A DNA stretch of 64,000 nt from an uncultured Oscillibacter sp. (GTDB taxonomy: Bacteria > Bacillota > Clostridia > Oscillospirales > Oscillospiraceae), in contig CAJTZK010000001.1 in assembly GCA_910583785.1 (NCBI GenBank), positions 124,001-188,000 of the forward strand, given 5' to 3'. The first letter of the stretch is position 1; every line of letters starts with the position of its first letter. Shown here piece by piece: positions 24,871 through 34,750 of the stretch. The translations under genes and the position numbers were made by a program. The notes beneath the pieces are model-generated. The model saw nothing but the letters and a program-made list of their open reading frames with translations, was not told the DNA's origin and did no database searches.

Positions 24871-27315
24871 CTACTCTGCGGCGTTGCATTCCGCGAATAT
24901 ATTGAACCCCCGGTTGGCTCCGTTTCCGGCGAAGGCCCGCATCAGCCCGCCGATCTCCTCCCGGGTTTCTTTATCATTTTTCCCTGTCAGCAAACAGCGG
25001 TAGCGGTAACGGTTGTTTACCTTCAGCACCGGGGCTGGGGCGGGGCCCAGGACCTCGCTGTCCCCGAAGCGCAGCCGCAATGTGTCCCGGACGGCGATGG
25101 CCGCCCGGAGGACAGCCCCTTCTTCCGCGCCGGAGACAGTGATGGTAAACAGGTCCGCAAAGGGCGGCAGGCGGCGGAGCCGCCGCATCCGGATTTCATT
25201 CTCAAAAAAGCGGCCGTAGTCCTGCTGGGCGGCGCACTGGATCACGTCGTTTTCCGGTGTATAGGTCTGGATGACGGCCCGGCCGGACTTGCCGCCCCGG
25301 CCCGCCCGGCCCACCACTTGGGTCAGCAGGCTGAAGGTCCGCTCCGCCGCCCGGTAATGCTCCAGGTACAGGGAAAGATCGGCGGCCAGGACCCCCACCA
25401 GGGTCACGTTTTCAAAATCCAACCCCTTGGCCACCATTTGGGTGCCCAGCAATATGGGAATGCGCTCCCGCTCGAAACGGCGCAGAAGCTTCTCATGGCC
25501 TCCCGCCGTGGTGTCCGCATCCATCCGCAGGATGCCCGCGCCAGGAAACAGGCCCGCCAGTTCCTCCTCCACCTTTTGAGTACCCGCTCCCACGCGCTTC
25601 ATCATGCCTCCACAGGCCGGGCAGGCGTCAAAGCCCCTCTGGGAGTGGCCGCAATGGTGGCACATCAGCCGCCCATTGGCGGAGTGGTAGGTCAGCGGGG
25701 CGCTGCACCGGGGGCACTCCGGCACGTGGCCGCACTCCCCGCATAGCAGCATCCGGCTGCTGCCCCGGCGGTTCAAAAAAAGGATGCTCTGCTCCCCCGC
25801 TTCCAGGTTCCGCTCCAGCTCCCGCCGGAGTTCCGCTCCAATAAGGCCGGGGTTCCCGGCCTTGATCTCCTGGCGGAGGTCCGCAATCAGTACCTGGGGC
25901 AGATTCTGTTCGTTGTAGCGGCGGCGGAGCAGCGCTTTATGGTACTGCCCCTCTTCTGCCGCCCAGGCCGTCTCAATGGACGGCGTGGCAGAGCCCAGGA
26001 CCAGCAGGGCCTTGTCTCGGGCGCAAAGATATTTGGCAACGTCCCGGGTGTGATACCGGGGCGGGTTTTCCGAATGGTAGCTGCCCTCCTGCTCCTCGTC
26101 CAGAATGATGACGCCCAGATTCCGCAAGGGCGCAAAAATGGCGGAACGGGTGCCCAGCACTACCTTGACCTCTCCCCGGCGGACGCGCTTCCACTGGTCG
26201 TAGCGTTCCGTCATGCGGAGGCCGCTGTGGAACATGGCCACGTCCCCGCCAAAATAAGAGGAAAATTTTCCCATCATCTGAGGCGTCAGCACAATTTCCG
26301 GCACCAGGACAATGGCGGTTCTCCCCTGGGACAGTATCTCCTGGACCAGCCGCAAATAGACCTGGGTTTTTCCGCTGCCCGTGACACCCTGCAAAAGGGC
26401 GCCGGAGGCGCGCCCCGCCCCGGCCAGCCCGCAGAGCTGGAGGAAGGCCCTTTGCTGTTCCTCATTCAGCACGATGGGGGGCCCTGGTTCCACCCGCTCC
26501 GGCAAGGAAACCCGCAGCTCCTCCGCCTCGGAAAAGGCCAGCAAGCCCGCCTTTTCCATTCCCCGCAGGGTTCTGGCGGAGGCGCCAGTGAAATAGGAAA
26601 TTTCCCCGCAGGCGGTCTTTCCGTTAGAGGCCAGCAGCTTTACCACCTCGTAGCGGGCAGGAGAGGTCCGGCGCTTCGCCTCCGTCAAGGCCAGGGCTTC
26701 CTCAGCGCTGAGGGCAAGCTCCGCCATCCGGCGGGTCTTGTCTCCCACTTTCTGCTTTGCCGCCGTCTCATGCCAGACGACTCCCGCCCGCTCCAGAGCC
26801 CGGAGGGCTGGGAGGGCTTCGTCGCCGTGGGCCTCCCGCAGGGCTTCCAGCCCGGCGGAACCGCCGGAACGCTCCAGGGCCTCCAGAATCTCCGGCCCAA
26901 GGCGGATGCCCGCCGCAGCGGCTCTGGCCGTCTCCGGGTCCAGTTCCGCCTGGAGCCGCCAGATTTCCTGGAGGCGGTACCACAGCCCGGCGGGCAGGAT
27001 GGCCCGGACCGCCTCGGACATGGTGCAGAAGTACCGCTGGCGCATCCAGAGGGCCAGGGCCAGCCCGGCGCCGTCCAGTATGGGTTCCCGGTCCAGTACC
27101 GTGGAAATAGCTTTCAGCCCCCGGGCCCTCGTCCCTTCCCCCCGCGTGAGGATGATCCCCTCTGAGGGCCGGTTGCCCCGGCCGAAGGGCACGGTTACCC
27201 GGACGCCGGGGACCGCCAGGGACTCCAGGTCCTCCGGGACCAAGTAGTCATAGGGCTTATCAATGTGATAGGGTGCGGCGCTGACCGCCACTTTTACAAC
27301 CGCCGCGGACTCCAT
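24871..27315 (-). CDS. priA: Primosomal protein N' (replication restart helicase PriA)
   Basis: An 814-residue 3'-5' helicase that reloads the replisome at stalled forks. An N-terminal 3'BD domain (PYHIDKPYDYLVP...) precedes the helicase with Walker A GVTGSGKTQVY and motif II DEEQEGSY. The zinc module has eight Cys (CGECGHVPECPRC ... CHHCGHS ... CPACGG), and later motifs include LGTQMVAKGLDF and QVVGRAGRG. Motif II is DEEQ, whereas DEEH is usual. The ATG at 27315 lies just after the rpoZ stop; a longer frame overlapping rpoZ was rejected. Confidence 0.94.
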   Translation of the reverse strand: MESAAVVKVAVSAAPYHIDKPYDYLVPEDLESLAVPGVRVTVPFGRGNRPSEGIILTRGEGTRARGLKAISTVLDREPILDGAGLALALWMRQRYFCTMSEAVRAILPAGLWYRLQEIWRLQAELDPETARAAAAGIRLGPEILEALERSGGSAGLEALREAHGDEALPALRALERAGVVWHETAAKQKVGDKTRRMAELALSAEEALALTEAKRRTSPARYEVVKLLASNGKTACGEISYFTGASARTLRGMEKAGLLAFSEAEELRVSLPERVEPGPPIVLNEEQQRAFLQLCGLAGAGRASGALLQGVTGSGKTQVYLRLVQEILSQGRTAIVLVPEIVLTPQMMGKFSSYFGGDVAMFHSGLRMTERYDQWKRVRRGEVKVVLGTRSAIFAPLRNLGVIILDEEQEGSYHSENPPRYHTRDVAKYLCARDKALLVLGSATPSIETAWAAEEGQYHKALLRRRYNEQNLPQVLIADLRQEIKAGNPGLIGAELRRELERNLEAGEQSILFLNRRGSSRMLLCGECGHVPECPRCSAPLTYHSANGRLMCHHCGHSQRGFDACPACGGMMKRVGAGTQKVEEELAGLFPGAGILRMDADTTAGGHEKLLRRFERERIPILLGTQMVAKGLDFENVTLVGVLAADLSLYLEHYRAAERTFSLLTQVVGRAGRGGKSGRAVIQTYTPENDVIQCAAQQDYGRFFENEIRMRRLRRLPPFADLFTITVSGAEEGAVLRAAIAVRDTLRLRFGDSEVLGPAPAPVLKVNNRYRYRCLLTGKNDKETREEIGGLMRAFAGNGANRGFNIFAECNAAE

Positions 27316-27325
27316 CCCCGGCGCG

Positions 27326-27541
27326 CTACGCCTCTCCGGCGGACGCGGCCTCATCGGCGGCGGTGAGTTTGCCGTCGGCCACTTCGTGAATGGCCAGGGT
27401 TACTGGCTTTTCGTCCAGGTGCAGGCCGTTTACCTCGGCCTCCTCGGCAATCTGGCGGGCCCGGCGGGCCACCACGTTCACCAGCATATAGCGGTTGGGA
27501 ATATAGGAATTGAGCTTGCTCATGGCGGGATACAGCATCAT
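27326..27541 (-). CDS. rpoZ: DNA-directed RNA polymerase omega subunit
   Basis: A 71-residue subunit that helps fold and assemble RNA polymerase. The omega signature is NRYMLVNVVARRARQIAEE. Two adjacent ATGs (27541 and 27538) follow a GGAAG about 10 nt away. The gmk-rpoZ-priA order is that of Bacillus. The alanine-rich tail is variable in the family. Confidence 0.9.
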   Translation of the reverse strand: MMLYPAMSKLNSYIPNRYMLVNVVARRARQIAEEAEVNGLHLDEKPVTLAIHEVADGKLTAADEAASAGEA

Positions 27542-27579
27542 AGTCCATCGACTTCCTTTCTATTTTCAATATATGGCCA

Positions 27580-28176
27580 TCAGTTTCCGCTGATGATTTC
27601 CATACGCTCCATAGAGCGGCAGTGCTCCGCCGTCATAATGGCGTCCAGCTCCATGGCGGCGTTTTCTATGGTATCGTTGATGACAAAATAGTGGTACGCC
27701 CCAGCGGTCCGGCACTCCACCTTGGCCCGCAGGAGCCGTTTTTCGATCTTCTCCGGGCTGTCCGTACCCCGGAGGGTCAGGCGGCGGGCCAGCTCCTCCC
27801 AGCTGGGAGGGGCGATAAAGATGAGGACGGCATCGGGCCGCTTGTGGGCGATTTGCAGGGCGCCCTGGACGTCAATTTCCAGAATCACGTCCCGCCCGGC
27901 CTCCATGGCCTCGTCCACGAAGCGTTTAGGCGTGCCGTAAAAATTGCCCACGTATTCGGCATATTCCAAAAACGCGTCCTGGGCCATCCACTCATGGAAG
28001 GTGTCCACGTCCAGGAAGTGGTAGTGAACGCCGTTTTCCTCCCCGGTCCGGGGCTGGCGGGTAGTAGCGGAGACGGATACGTAAACGTCCTTCCGCTTTT
28101 CCAGCAGCACTTTCAGCACGCTGCCTTTTCCCACGCCGGAGGGGCCGGACACGATGAACGTCTTTCCCTTTTTCAT
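27580..28176 (-). CDS. gmk: Guanylate kinase
   Basis: The enzyme phosphorylates GMP to GDP with ATP. It has 198 residues. The P-loop is [10 protein letters not shown]. The GMP-binding stretch [19 protein letters not shown] and the conserved [13 protein letters not shown] follow. The ATG at 28176 overlaps the remA stop (ATGA). Confidence 0.96.
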   Translation of the reverse strand: MKKGKTFIVSGPSGVGKGSVLKVLLEKRKDVYVSVSATTRQPRTGEENGVHYHFLDVDTFHEWMAQDAFLEYAEYVGNFYGTPKRFVDEAMEAGRDVILEIDVQGALQIAHKRPDAVLIFIAPPSWEELARRLTLRGTDSPEKIEKRLLRAKVECRTAGAYHYFVINDTIENAAMELDAIMTAEHCRSMERMEIISGN

Positions 28177-28412
28177 GCTTCCTCCTGTTCCCCTGCGCCG
28201 AACTTCCCGGTTGGCAGGGCCGATAAAATCACATGGCCGCTGTCCATGATAAAAATGGACGCAGTTTTTCTCCCATAGGTGGCGTCGATAAGCACCCCCC
28301 GCTCCCTGCTCTCCTGGGTCATGCGGCGGATGGGGGCGGAATCAGGCCCTACAATGGCCACGACCCGCTCCCGGGATACTACGCTTCCAAAGCCAATGTT
28401 GATAAATTCCAT
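28173..28412 (-). CDS. remA: Extracellular matrix regulator RemA family (DUF370)
   Basis: A 79-residue protein that begins [21 protein letters not shown], the RemA hallmark. RemA is a ring-forming DNA-binding activator of matrix genes in Bacillus and is regularly encoded before gmk. The ATG at 28412 has GGAG upstream, just after the yicC stop; the long upstream frame is a shadow of yicC. Its role in Clostridia is not established. Confidence 0.88.
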   Translation of the reverse strand: MEFINIGFGSVVSRERVVAIVGPDSAPIRRMTQESRERGVLIDATYGRKTASIFIMDSGHVILSALPTGKFGAGEQEEA

Positions 28413-28414
28413 AC

Positions 28415-29296
28415 TCACTCCACGTTCTGCACCTGTTCCCGCATTTTCTCCACCTCGGCCTTCATGTTCACCACCACTTGGGCAATGGACACATCGCCGC
28501 ACTTGGAGCCGATGGTATTGGCCTCCCGGTTGACCTCCTGGATGAGGAAGTCCATCTTCCGCCCCATGGGCTCCGTGGCCTCCAGCATCGTCCGCAGCTG
28601 GGCCACGTGGCTCCGCAGGCGGACCGTCTCCTCGTCCACCGCTACCTTGTCGGCATAAATGGCCGCCTCGGTCAAAATGCGCTGGGGGTCGATGGAGGCG
28701 CTTTGGAGCACCTCCTGCATCCGTGCGGTGAGCTTGGCCCGGTACTCCGCCACCGTCTCCGGAGAACGGGCCTCCACTTGGGCGGTGTAGCCCTCTATCG
28801 CGGTAAGGCGGTTCCCGATGTCCTCCGCCAGCCGGGCCCCCTCTACGCCCCGCATATCACTGAAAGCCTCCAGGGCCGCGTCCAGCACGGCGCAGAGGTC
28901 CGCGCTGACGGCCTCCAGGTCCTCGTCCGCCTTGGTGACGGTAAGCACATCCGGAAACCGGGCCAGGGCCTCCGGCGTCACCTTGTAGCCCGTGGGGCCG
29001 CAGACTCCGGCCAGCTGGTTCAGGGCGGCGGCATACTGCCCCGCCAGCTCTTGGTTGACGTCTACCTTGGTCACGTCGGCGGCGGAGGCGTCCACCGTGA
29101 CGAACACGTCCACCTTCCCCCGGGAGACCGCCCGCTGGACCCGCTGTTTCAGCGCGTCTTCGGCAAAGATATACAGTCGGGGCATCTTCACCGTGCAGTC
29201 CAGGTAACGGTTGTTAACCGACCGGACTTCCACCGTGATATCCCGACTGTTCCGCGTCTCTTTCGCCCGGCCATAGCCAGTCATGCTTTTGATCAT
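28415..29296 (-). CDS. yicC: YicC-family endoribonuclease
   Basis: This 293-residue protein starts [11 protein letters not shown], the YicC/YloC signature, and ends with the DUF1732 domain ([24 protein letters not shown]). YicC of E. coli cleaves RNA as a hexamer and promotes decay of the small RNA RyhB. The yicC-remA-gmk-rpoZ order is conserved in Firmicutes. There are 19 bp to the DnaJ gene upstream. Confidence 0.92.
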   Translation of the reverse strand: MIKSMTGYGRAKETRNSRDITVEVRSVNNRYLDCTVKMPRLYIFAEDALKQRVQRAVSRGKVDVFVTVDASAADVTKVDVNQELAGQYAAALNQLAGVCGPTGYKVTPEALARFPDVLTVTKADEDLEAVSADLCAVLDAALEAFSDMRGVEGARLAEDIGNRLTAIEGYTAQVEARSPETVAEYRAKLTARMQEVLQSASIDPQRILTEAAIYADKVAVDEETVRLRSHVAQLRTMLEATEPMGRKMDFLIQEVNREANTIGSKCGDVSIAQVVVNMKAEVEKMREQVQNVE

Positions 29297-29315
29297 GATG
29301 GTCTCCCCCTATTTT

Positions 29316-29921
29316 TCAGATGAAGCAGCAGTAGCCGCCGTTGCACAGCGTATAGGCACAGCACAGGGTCAAGCAGGGATTCCCGGCGCACAGGGTCCCG
29401 AAGGGCTCGCCTCCAGGACGGTAAGCCGCCCCGTTCTGCATCAGGCTCAGCGCCCTCCGGTATTCCGGATTACCCGGTTCCATCTGGCAGGCAGTCTCAT
29501 AATACCGCATGGCTTCATCCATCCAGCCCCGGCGGTAGCACACCGCGCCCTTGAGGAAGTTCCACTCGGCGTTGTGGTCGCTGGCATTGTTCAGCAGGGC
29601 CTCCGCCCGCGCAATGTCGCCCACTTGGATGGCGGCCCGGACCTGCTGGAGCACCGAAGAGGACCCGCCGGAGCCATAGGACTGCTGCCAGCCCCCGGCA
29701 TAGGAAGAGCCGGGGCCGGAGGCCCTGCCCCCGCTGCGCCTCCGGTTGATTTCCTCGTAGGCGGCGTTGATCTCCTTCATTTTCTCTTGGGCCAAGTCCG
29801 CCAAGGGATTGTCGTGGTAATTGTCGGGATGGTATTTCCTCGCCAGCTCCCGGTAAGCCCGCTTGACCTCATCATCCGTGGCGCTTTCGGAAATGCCGAG
29901 TACCTGATAGGGATCGTTCAT
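29316..29921 (-). CDS. J-domain protein with TPR-like middle and cysteine-rich tail
   Basis: A 201-residue protein. The J domain (about 3-65) has the HPD motif in YHPDNYHDN and would stimulate DnaK. A Gly/Ser linker, two TPR-like helical repeats (about 105-165) and a hydrophobic tail with seven cysteines in the last 24 residues follow. It lacks the DnaJ zinc finger, so it is a specialised co-chaperone. The ATG at 29921 overlaps the DUF5685 stop (ATGA). The tail may bind metal or a membrane; its client is unknown. Confidence 0.85.
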   Translation of the reverse strand: MNDPYQVLGISESATDDEVKRAYRELARKYHPDNYHDNPLADLAQEKMKEINAAYEEINRRRSGGRASGPGSSYAGGWQQSYGSGGSSSVLQQVRAAIQVGDIARAEALLNNASDHNAEWNFLKGAVCYRRGWMDEAMRYYETACQMEPGNPEYRRALSLMQNGAAYRPGGEPFGTLCAGNPCLTLCCAYTLCNGGYCCFI

Positions 29922-30808
29922 GTGTTTTTCTCCTGTGCTTCTCTCTTGTTTCCTCCGCCCCTGCGGAAGGTTCCGTCCAGTACTGCCTTCCCCACGCGGA
30001 AAAGGCCTGTGTAAAGGGTGGTTTCCAAAATCGGTGTCCAGACGCCAAAGTCCCACAACTCAAAGGCGGTGGCCATCATATGGATGGAGTGGTCCAGGGT
30101 AGAGGCAAAACTCTCCCGGGCCTCCTCCCTCCAGACGCCGTCAGACAGGCCGTAGCGCAGGGCCACCGGATTGTAATTCCCGGAGGCGGCGTCTCTTTTT
30201 AGGTCGTCCGCCGCATCCACCAAATAGACCCAGCGGCCCAGGTGGTAGAAAACCTGCTCCAGCACCCGGCGCCGGACAGGCTCGTCCACCGCCTGGGCGG
30301 CCCCTTGCAGCAGTACGGCAAAGGTATCCGCCGCCTGGTCCATGGAAGCGCACTTTGCCTTTTCCAATTCTGCCAAAGCCGCCAGCTGGCGGCGGGTGGA
30401 CACATCGAATTCCGGACGGGCCTCAGCCGCTTTCCGGTAGGCCCCCTCCAGGATGGCGGAGGCCCCCCGGTATTTCAGGCCGTGGAACCAGCCGTGGTCC
30501 TCCATCCCGTCCCTGGCTTGCCAGTAGGCTAAAATCACGCTCTCATCCGCCGCCAGGGCCAGGGCCTCCGTGCTCTCCAGACGGTCCCGCCCGTGGACGG
30601 GGTGGGCCGCGCAACGGCCATGGTGGATGGGCCCCTCCTCCTTGTCCGAAAGCAGGACGGCCAAAAAGGTAAAGTCGTAATTCAGGATAAACCGGGCCGC
30701 TGTCCCATAGCGTTCTCCCAGCGTGTGGCATAGGCCGCAGTAGGCCCGTCCAAAGCGTTTCAGCTCCTCTTCCGGCAAGTCCTGGGGCGGCCTGACGTAG
30801 CCGAACAT
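29918..30808 (-). CDS. DUF5685-family protein
   Basis: A 296-residue, mostly helical protein. It opens MFGYVRPP and has CGLCH near residue 24, a further Cys/His stretch at about 65-70 and an acidic DAADDLKRD at about 200, features of the uncharacterised DUF5685 family. The DAADDLKRD stretch on a helix recalls metal-binding Asp motifs of isoprenoid-synthase-like folds, but this is only a resemblance. It is translationally coupled to the J-domain gene downstream and shares one base with the RseC-like gene upstream. Confidence 0.75.
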   Translation of the reverse strand: MFGYVRPPQDLPEEELKRFGRAYCGLCHTLGERYGTAARFILNYDFTFLAVLLSDKEEGPIHHGRCAAHPVHGRDRLESTEALALAADESVILAYWQARDGMEDHGWFHGLKYRGASAILEGAYRKAAEARPEFDVSTRRQLAALAELEKAKCASMDQAADTFAVLLQGAAQAVDEPVRRRVLEQVFYHLGRWVYLVDAADDLKRDAASGNYNPVALRYGLSDGVWREEARESFASTLDHSIHMMATAFELWDFGVWTPILETTLYTGLFRVGKAVLDGTFRRGGGNKREAQEKNT

Positions 30809-31218
30809 CAGAACAGCCGGACGATGGTGAAAGACAGCCCTCCCCTGGACCGGAGGCGGCGGTCATAGCCGATGGCTCCTAAAATGCCCAGAACGAAGCC
30901 CGCTGCCGCGGCGGTATACTGGACCGCCACACTGGCGGTGGCCGCCATGGCGGCGAAGTATCCCAGGAAGAACAGCACCACTGGAATCAGGTAGACCAGG
31001 GCCACGATGCGGAGCATCTTCTTGGTGCTGCTCTCCACCACCACCTTCTGCCCAGGGGCGGCCCCAATGGGGTTCCGCGCCCGGGCGTGGACCGCCGCGC
31101 CCGTGACGCCGCAGCCGGCGCACTCCTCGCAGTCATGGCCGCAGGCGGACTTCCGGGGAACGGAAATCTCGGCGTGGCCGGGGTCCAAAATTCGTTCAAC
31201 CGTTGCGATTTGTGTCAT
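30808..31218 (-). CDS. SoxR-reducing system RseC/MucC-family membrane protein
   Basis: A 136-residue protein with a four-cysteine cluster near the N-terminus (CGHDCEECAGC) and two transmembrane helices (about 70-90 and 97-115). RseC-like proteins take part in redox modulation near Rnf-type complexes. In this chain its role is unknown. The ATG at 31218 has GGAGG 5 nt upstream, and 21 bp separate it from cdaR. Confidence 0.8.
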   Translation of the reverse strand: MTQIATVERILDPGHAEISVPRKSACGHDCEECAGCGVTGAAVHARARNPIGAAPGQKVVVESSTKKMLRIVALVYLIPVVLFFLGYFAAMAATASVAVQYTAAAAGFVLGILGAIGYDRRLRSRGGLSFTIVRLF

Positions 31219-31239
31219 GATTTCCTCCAAGCATGGGTA

Positions 31240-32589
31240 TTATCCACTGGTTTCCTCCCCGGAGGCTTCCTCCTCCGGCGGCGGGTCCGGCAGTTCCTCA
31301 GACGGCTCCCCGGCGCCCTCCCGGATGGTGATCTGAACCTGATACAGGCCGCTGATGCCAATGTCTCCCTTGTTCACCGTCACCTCTGCGGGAACGGTGT
31401 AGGTGCCGGAGGCGGCGGAGTAATCATCCAGGTCCACCGTTACGGCGATATCCTCCCCCGTGAGGGCGGACACGTCCGCCTCCGTACCGAAGACCTTCAC
31501 CGCCAGGCTGTCCGTCAGCGCCTCTACCTGTTTCCCTTCCGGCAGGTTCAGCCAGGAGATGTTCTCTGTAGTAACCGTGGCGTTGGTCATGTCCTTGAAC
31601 CGGATCCGCAGGGCCGCCCGGGTTACGCCGCTGACGTTGGTGCACCCGTCCGGCAGGATGATGGGATAGTTGGTGGTCGTATAATTCTCCGACGCCGTGG
31701 TCCCCAGTTCCCGCAGGTCGTAAGCGGGCTTCAGTTTCAGGGTCTCCACATCCTTGAGCTTAGTGGCGTCCCCGGAGACGGCGATGGTCGGGGGTTCGAT
31801 GACAAATTCCGTGTTCCGGGCCCGGCACCCGGGGGCGTCGATGAAGTCCACAGCCAGGCGCAGTTCCTTGGTGACGAAAACTGGCAGCGTGGCTTTGACG
31901 CTTTCCACCGAGGAGTGGATGTCCGCCTTGTCCAAAAGCTGGCCGTTCTGATCGTAAAATTGAAGTTCCAGGTTCTGAGACACGGTTTCCACCGCGCTGT
32001 TGCCGATGTCCAGGGTAACTTTGGCGTAGCTGATGGGGTCGATGTCCTCCTGGAGGCCCCGGACCTCCACTTCCGTGTGGGAGAGCTCCACCTGCCCGGC
32101 GGAATAGCTCTCGGCCACGTTGCCCACCAGCTCGCAGCTGACGTTGACGGTCCGGCTGTAGAGTTCGCTGATGTTTACCCGGGCCATGCTGATGCTGGCG
32201 TCCTCCCTCTGGATGGCGTTGTTGCCAAACCTGGAATCCGTGAAGCTGACAACATAGTTAACCCGCTGCACCCCGGCGCTGGTCACATCATAAAGGCTGG
32301 CGGTGACCCGGATGTGGGAGCGGTCCAGGTTGGAAATCAGCCACCGGGTGCCCTTCAGTTCCAGGTCAATGGTGCGGTCCGTATCCTCGTCCACCAGCAT
32401 CAGTCCCCGGTCCGTCAAGGTGCTCTCATATAAATACTCAATGGGAATTTCCAAAAACTCCCTGGTTTTAGTCTGGGGCGTGCCGTTGGTCCCGCTAGTC
32501 AGGTCAGCGTACAGCCAGATGCCAGCGGCCACCAAAACGGACAGCAGCAAGTAAACAACCCTGCGGCGCCCGGTTTTTTCGTTATCCAC
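31240..32589 (-). CDS. cdaR: YbbR-domain protein CdaR, regulator of diadenylate cyclase
   Basis: A 449-residue protein with a short basic N-terminus, one transmembrane helix (about 11-29, VVYLLLSVLVAAGIWLYA) and extracellular YbbR repeats, ending in an acidic Pro/Glu-rich tail. CdaR modulates CdaA activity in Bacillus. GTG at 32589 has GGAGG 8 nt upstream; GTG at 32598 abuts that ribosome binding site. The start falls one base after the cdaA stop. Confidence 0.9.
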   Translation of the reverse strand: MDNEKTGRRRVVYLLLSVLVAAGIWLYADLTSGTNGTPQTKTREFLEIPIEYLYESTLTDRGLMLVDEDTDRTIDLELKGTRWLISNLDRSHIRVTASLYDVTSAGVQRVNYVVSFTDSRFGNNAIQREDASISMARVNISELYSRTVNVSCELVGNVAESYSAGQVELSHTEVEVRGLQEDIDPISYAKVTLDIGNSAVETVSQNLELQFYDQNGQLLDKADIHSSVESVKATLPVFVTKELRLAVDFIDAPGCRARNTEFVIEPPTIAVSGDATKLKDVETLKLKPAYDLRELGTTASENYTTTNYPIILPDGCTNVSGVTRAALRIRFKDMTNATVTTENISWLNLPEGKQVEALTDSLAVKVFGTEADVSALTGEDIAVTVDLDDYSAASGTYTVPAEVTVNKGDIGISGLYQVQITIREGAGEPSEELPDPPPEEEASGEETSG

Positions 32590-32590
32590 C

Positions 32591-33463
32591 TTACGCACCT
32601 CCGTCCTTCCTGGAGCGCAGCAGGCCCGTCAGGCTGAATTTCTGCTTGCCGGGCTCGGCCTCCTCCTGCGGAAGCAGCTCGTTCCGCAGGAGGTTATCCA
32701 GGGTCTCCGGCTTCAAATGCCGTTTCAGCATCCCGCCAGTGGCCACCGAAATGGAGCCAGTTTCCTCCGACACGATGACCACCACCGCATCGGAGTTCTC
32801 GCTCATGCCGATGCCAGCCCGGTGCCGCATCCCCAGGTCCCGGGAGAGGTTTACATTCTTGCTCAGGGGAAGCATGCACCCCGCTCCCAGCACCCGCCCG
32901 TGACGGACGATCACCGCCCCGTCGTGCATAGGCGCCTTGACGAAGAAAATATTTTTCAAAAGCTCGCTGGATACCGACGCGTCCAGCACCGTACCGCTGC
33001 GCACCATGTCGTCCAGCAGGATTTCCCGCTCGAAGACAATCAGCGCCCCTGTGCGGGACTGGGACATCTCGGAACAGGCCAGCACGGTCTGCTCAATGGT
33101 CTGCTCCAGGACGCTGGCATTCTCCGTCCGGGTAAAGAGGGCCAGGATGCGGCGGCTTCCCATCTCCTCCAGAATCCGGCGGATTTCCGGCTGGAAGAGA
33201 ATGATGAGGGCCAGCACACCCACCTCCACCATGCGGCTGAGCAGGTAGTAGATGCCGTTCAGCCCGAAGAGGTAGCTCAAAAGCAGGGCCGCCAAAAAGA
33301 CGAACAGCCCTTTTAATAAGCTGGCGGCCTTGGTGGTCTGCACCAGGGTCAGCACTTTATAAAGCGCGAAGGCCATGATGACAATGTCCAGAATATCCGT
33401 GGCCTCAATGGTTAGTAGGTACCGGCCGATGGTGGCGAACAGCTCCGTCAGCGTCACATTCAT
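32591..33463 (-). CDS. cdaA: Diadenylate cyclase CdaA
   Basis: A membrane enzyme that makes c-di-AMP, the second messenger for K+ and osmotic balance. It has 290 residues. Three N-terminal helices (about 20-100) precede the DAC domain with the catalytic DGA (PMHDGAVIV) and RHR (MRHRAGIGMSE) motifs. The cdaA-cdaR pair is classic, but glmM, the usual third gene, is not adjacent. It is the first gene of the long minus-strand chain, 85 bp after a good promoter. Confidence 0.96.
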   Translation of the reverse strand: MNVTLTELFATIGRYLLTIEATDILDIVIMAFALYKVLTLVQTTKAASLLKGLFVFLAALLLSYLFGLNGIYYLLSRMVEVGVLALIILFQPEIRRILEEMGSRRILALFTRTENASVLEQTIEQTVLACSEMSQSRTGALIVFEREILLDDMVRSGTVLDASVSSELLKNIFFVKAPMHDGAVIVRHGRVLGAGCMLPLSKNVNLSRDLGMRHRAGIGMSENSDAVVVIVSEETGSISVATGGMLKRHLKPETLDNLLRNELLPQEEAEPGKQKFSLTGLLRSRKDGGA

Positions 33464-33547
33464 TTTTACGTCGTCATCCCTTTCCTCTGTGCCGCCGGGA
33501 GAGCGGCTGTTTCCGCTGAAAGAAACGTTAGGTCATGAATACTATAG

Positions 33548-33576
33548 ATTATATAGAACCCGGCGGTAAAAAGCAA
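33548..33576 (-). promoter_or_regulatory. Sigma-A promoter of the cdaA chain
   Basis: On the minus strand TTGCTT (33571-33576), 17 bp, then a perfect TATAAT (33548-33553). Confidence 0.7.
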
Positions 33577-33616
33577 GGTAAACCACGGGAAAATTACCGG
33601 AAAATTCACGGTCTGT

Positions 33617-34750
33617 TCAGAAAGCCCTGCCCAAAACCCCGTGAACTGCCCGGAGCAGCCGGGCTACCTCCTCCGGCGTATTAAAATCGGAGAAGCTGAT
33701 GCGTACGGTTCCGGTATCCAGTGTCCCTGCTGTGCGGTGGGCATAGGGGGCACAGTGGATGCCCGAGCGGACGGCGATGCCCCGCTCCGCAAGCGCGGAG
33801 CCGATAGTTTCTACGTCCGTGCCTTCCGCCGTCAGGGACAGCACACCCGTCTGGTCCCGGAGCCCCGGGGAAACGAAGGTCCGCAGGCCCGGCATGGCCT
33901 CCAGCCCCTGGAGGGCAAGCTGGGTCAGGTGCTTTTCATGGGCCAGGATTTTGTCCAGTCCTCCCCGGCGGACATACCGGACGCCAGCCAGCAGGCCCGC
34001 GATGCCCGGCATGTTGAGGGTTCCCGCCTCCAGGCGGTCCGGCAGAAAGTCCGGCATCCGCTGCTGGATGGACTGGCTGCCCGTTCCCCCTTCCAGAAGG
34101 GGCCGGGCGGGGACGTCCTCCCGGCAGAGCAGCACGCCAGTGCCCTGGGGGCCATAGAGCCCCTTATGTCCCGGCATGGCGATGAAGGCGGCCCCCAGGG
34201 CCTCCATGTCCAAGGGGAGAACTCCCGCGGACTGGGATGCGTCAATGATGAAGGGAACACCCCGGTTCCGGCAGATGGCGGCAATCTCCCCCACTGGCTG
34301 GATGAAGCCGAAGACATTGGAAACGTGGCTGCAAATCACGGCGTCAAGGCCCGGACGCACCAGGCGGCTGAAAGCCTCCGCCACCGCCCCGGGCTGGAAG
34401 AGTGGGGCGGCGGCCACGGAAATATCCGCTCCCAGGACCTCCAGGGGCCTGGTAACGGCGTTATGCTCATAGCCGGAGACCACCACTTTCCCTCCTGGCC
34501 GGACCAGGCTTTTAATAGCGATATTCAGAGCGTGGGTGGCGTTGAATGTGAAAACCACCTGTTCCGGGTTTTTCAACCCAAACAGCTCCGCCAGCTCCGA
34601 GCGGCACTGGAAAGCCGTGTCGGCAGCCCGGGCCGCAGCGGGATAGCCTCCCCTCCCCGGGGAGCTCATAGAGGCCAGGGCCTCCCACATGGCGGCGGCG
34701 ACGGAAGCGGGCTTTTGGAAACTGGTGGCCGCGCTGTCGAAATAAATCAT
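33617..34750 (-). CDS. Cysteine desulfurase-family aminotransferase (class V)
   Basis: A 377-residue PLP enzyme. It opens IYFDSAATSFQKP. The PLP lysine is in PGHKGLYGPQG, the cofactor Asp in IIDASQSAG, and a candidate persulfide Cys in GIHCAPYAH. These fit the NifS/Csd-like group that takes sulfur or selenium from (seleno)cysteine. Its start overlaps the DUF3343 stop (ATGA). DUF3343 proteins are described as possible Se/S carriers, so the two could pass persulfide or selenide on. No Fe-S scaffold is adjacent. Confidence 0.88.
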   Translation of the reverse strand: MIYFDSAATSFQKPASVAAAMWEALASMSSPGRGGYPAAARAADTAFQCRSELAELFGLKNPEQVVFTFNATHALNIAIKSLVRPGGKVVVSGYEHNAVTRPLEVLGADISVAAAPLFQPGAVAEAFSRLVRPGLDAVICSHVSNVFGFIQPVGEIAAICRNRGVPFIIDASQSAGVLPLDMEALGAAFIAMPGHKGLYGPQGTGVLLCREDVPARPLLEGGTGSQSIQQRMPDFLPDRLEAGTLNMPGIAGLLAGVRYVRRGGLDKILAHEKHLTQLALQGLEAMPGLRTFVSPGLRDQTGVLSLTAEGTDVETIGSALAERGIAVRSGIHCAPYAHRTAGTLDTGTVRISFSDFNTPEEVARLLRAVHGVLGRAF

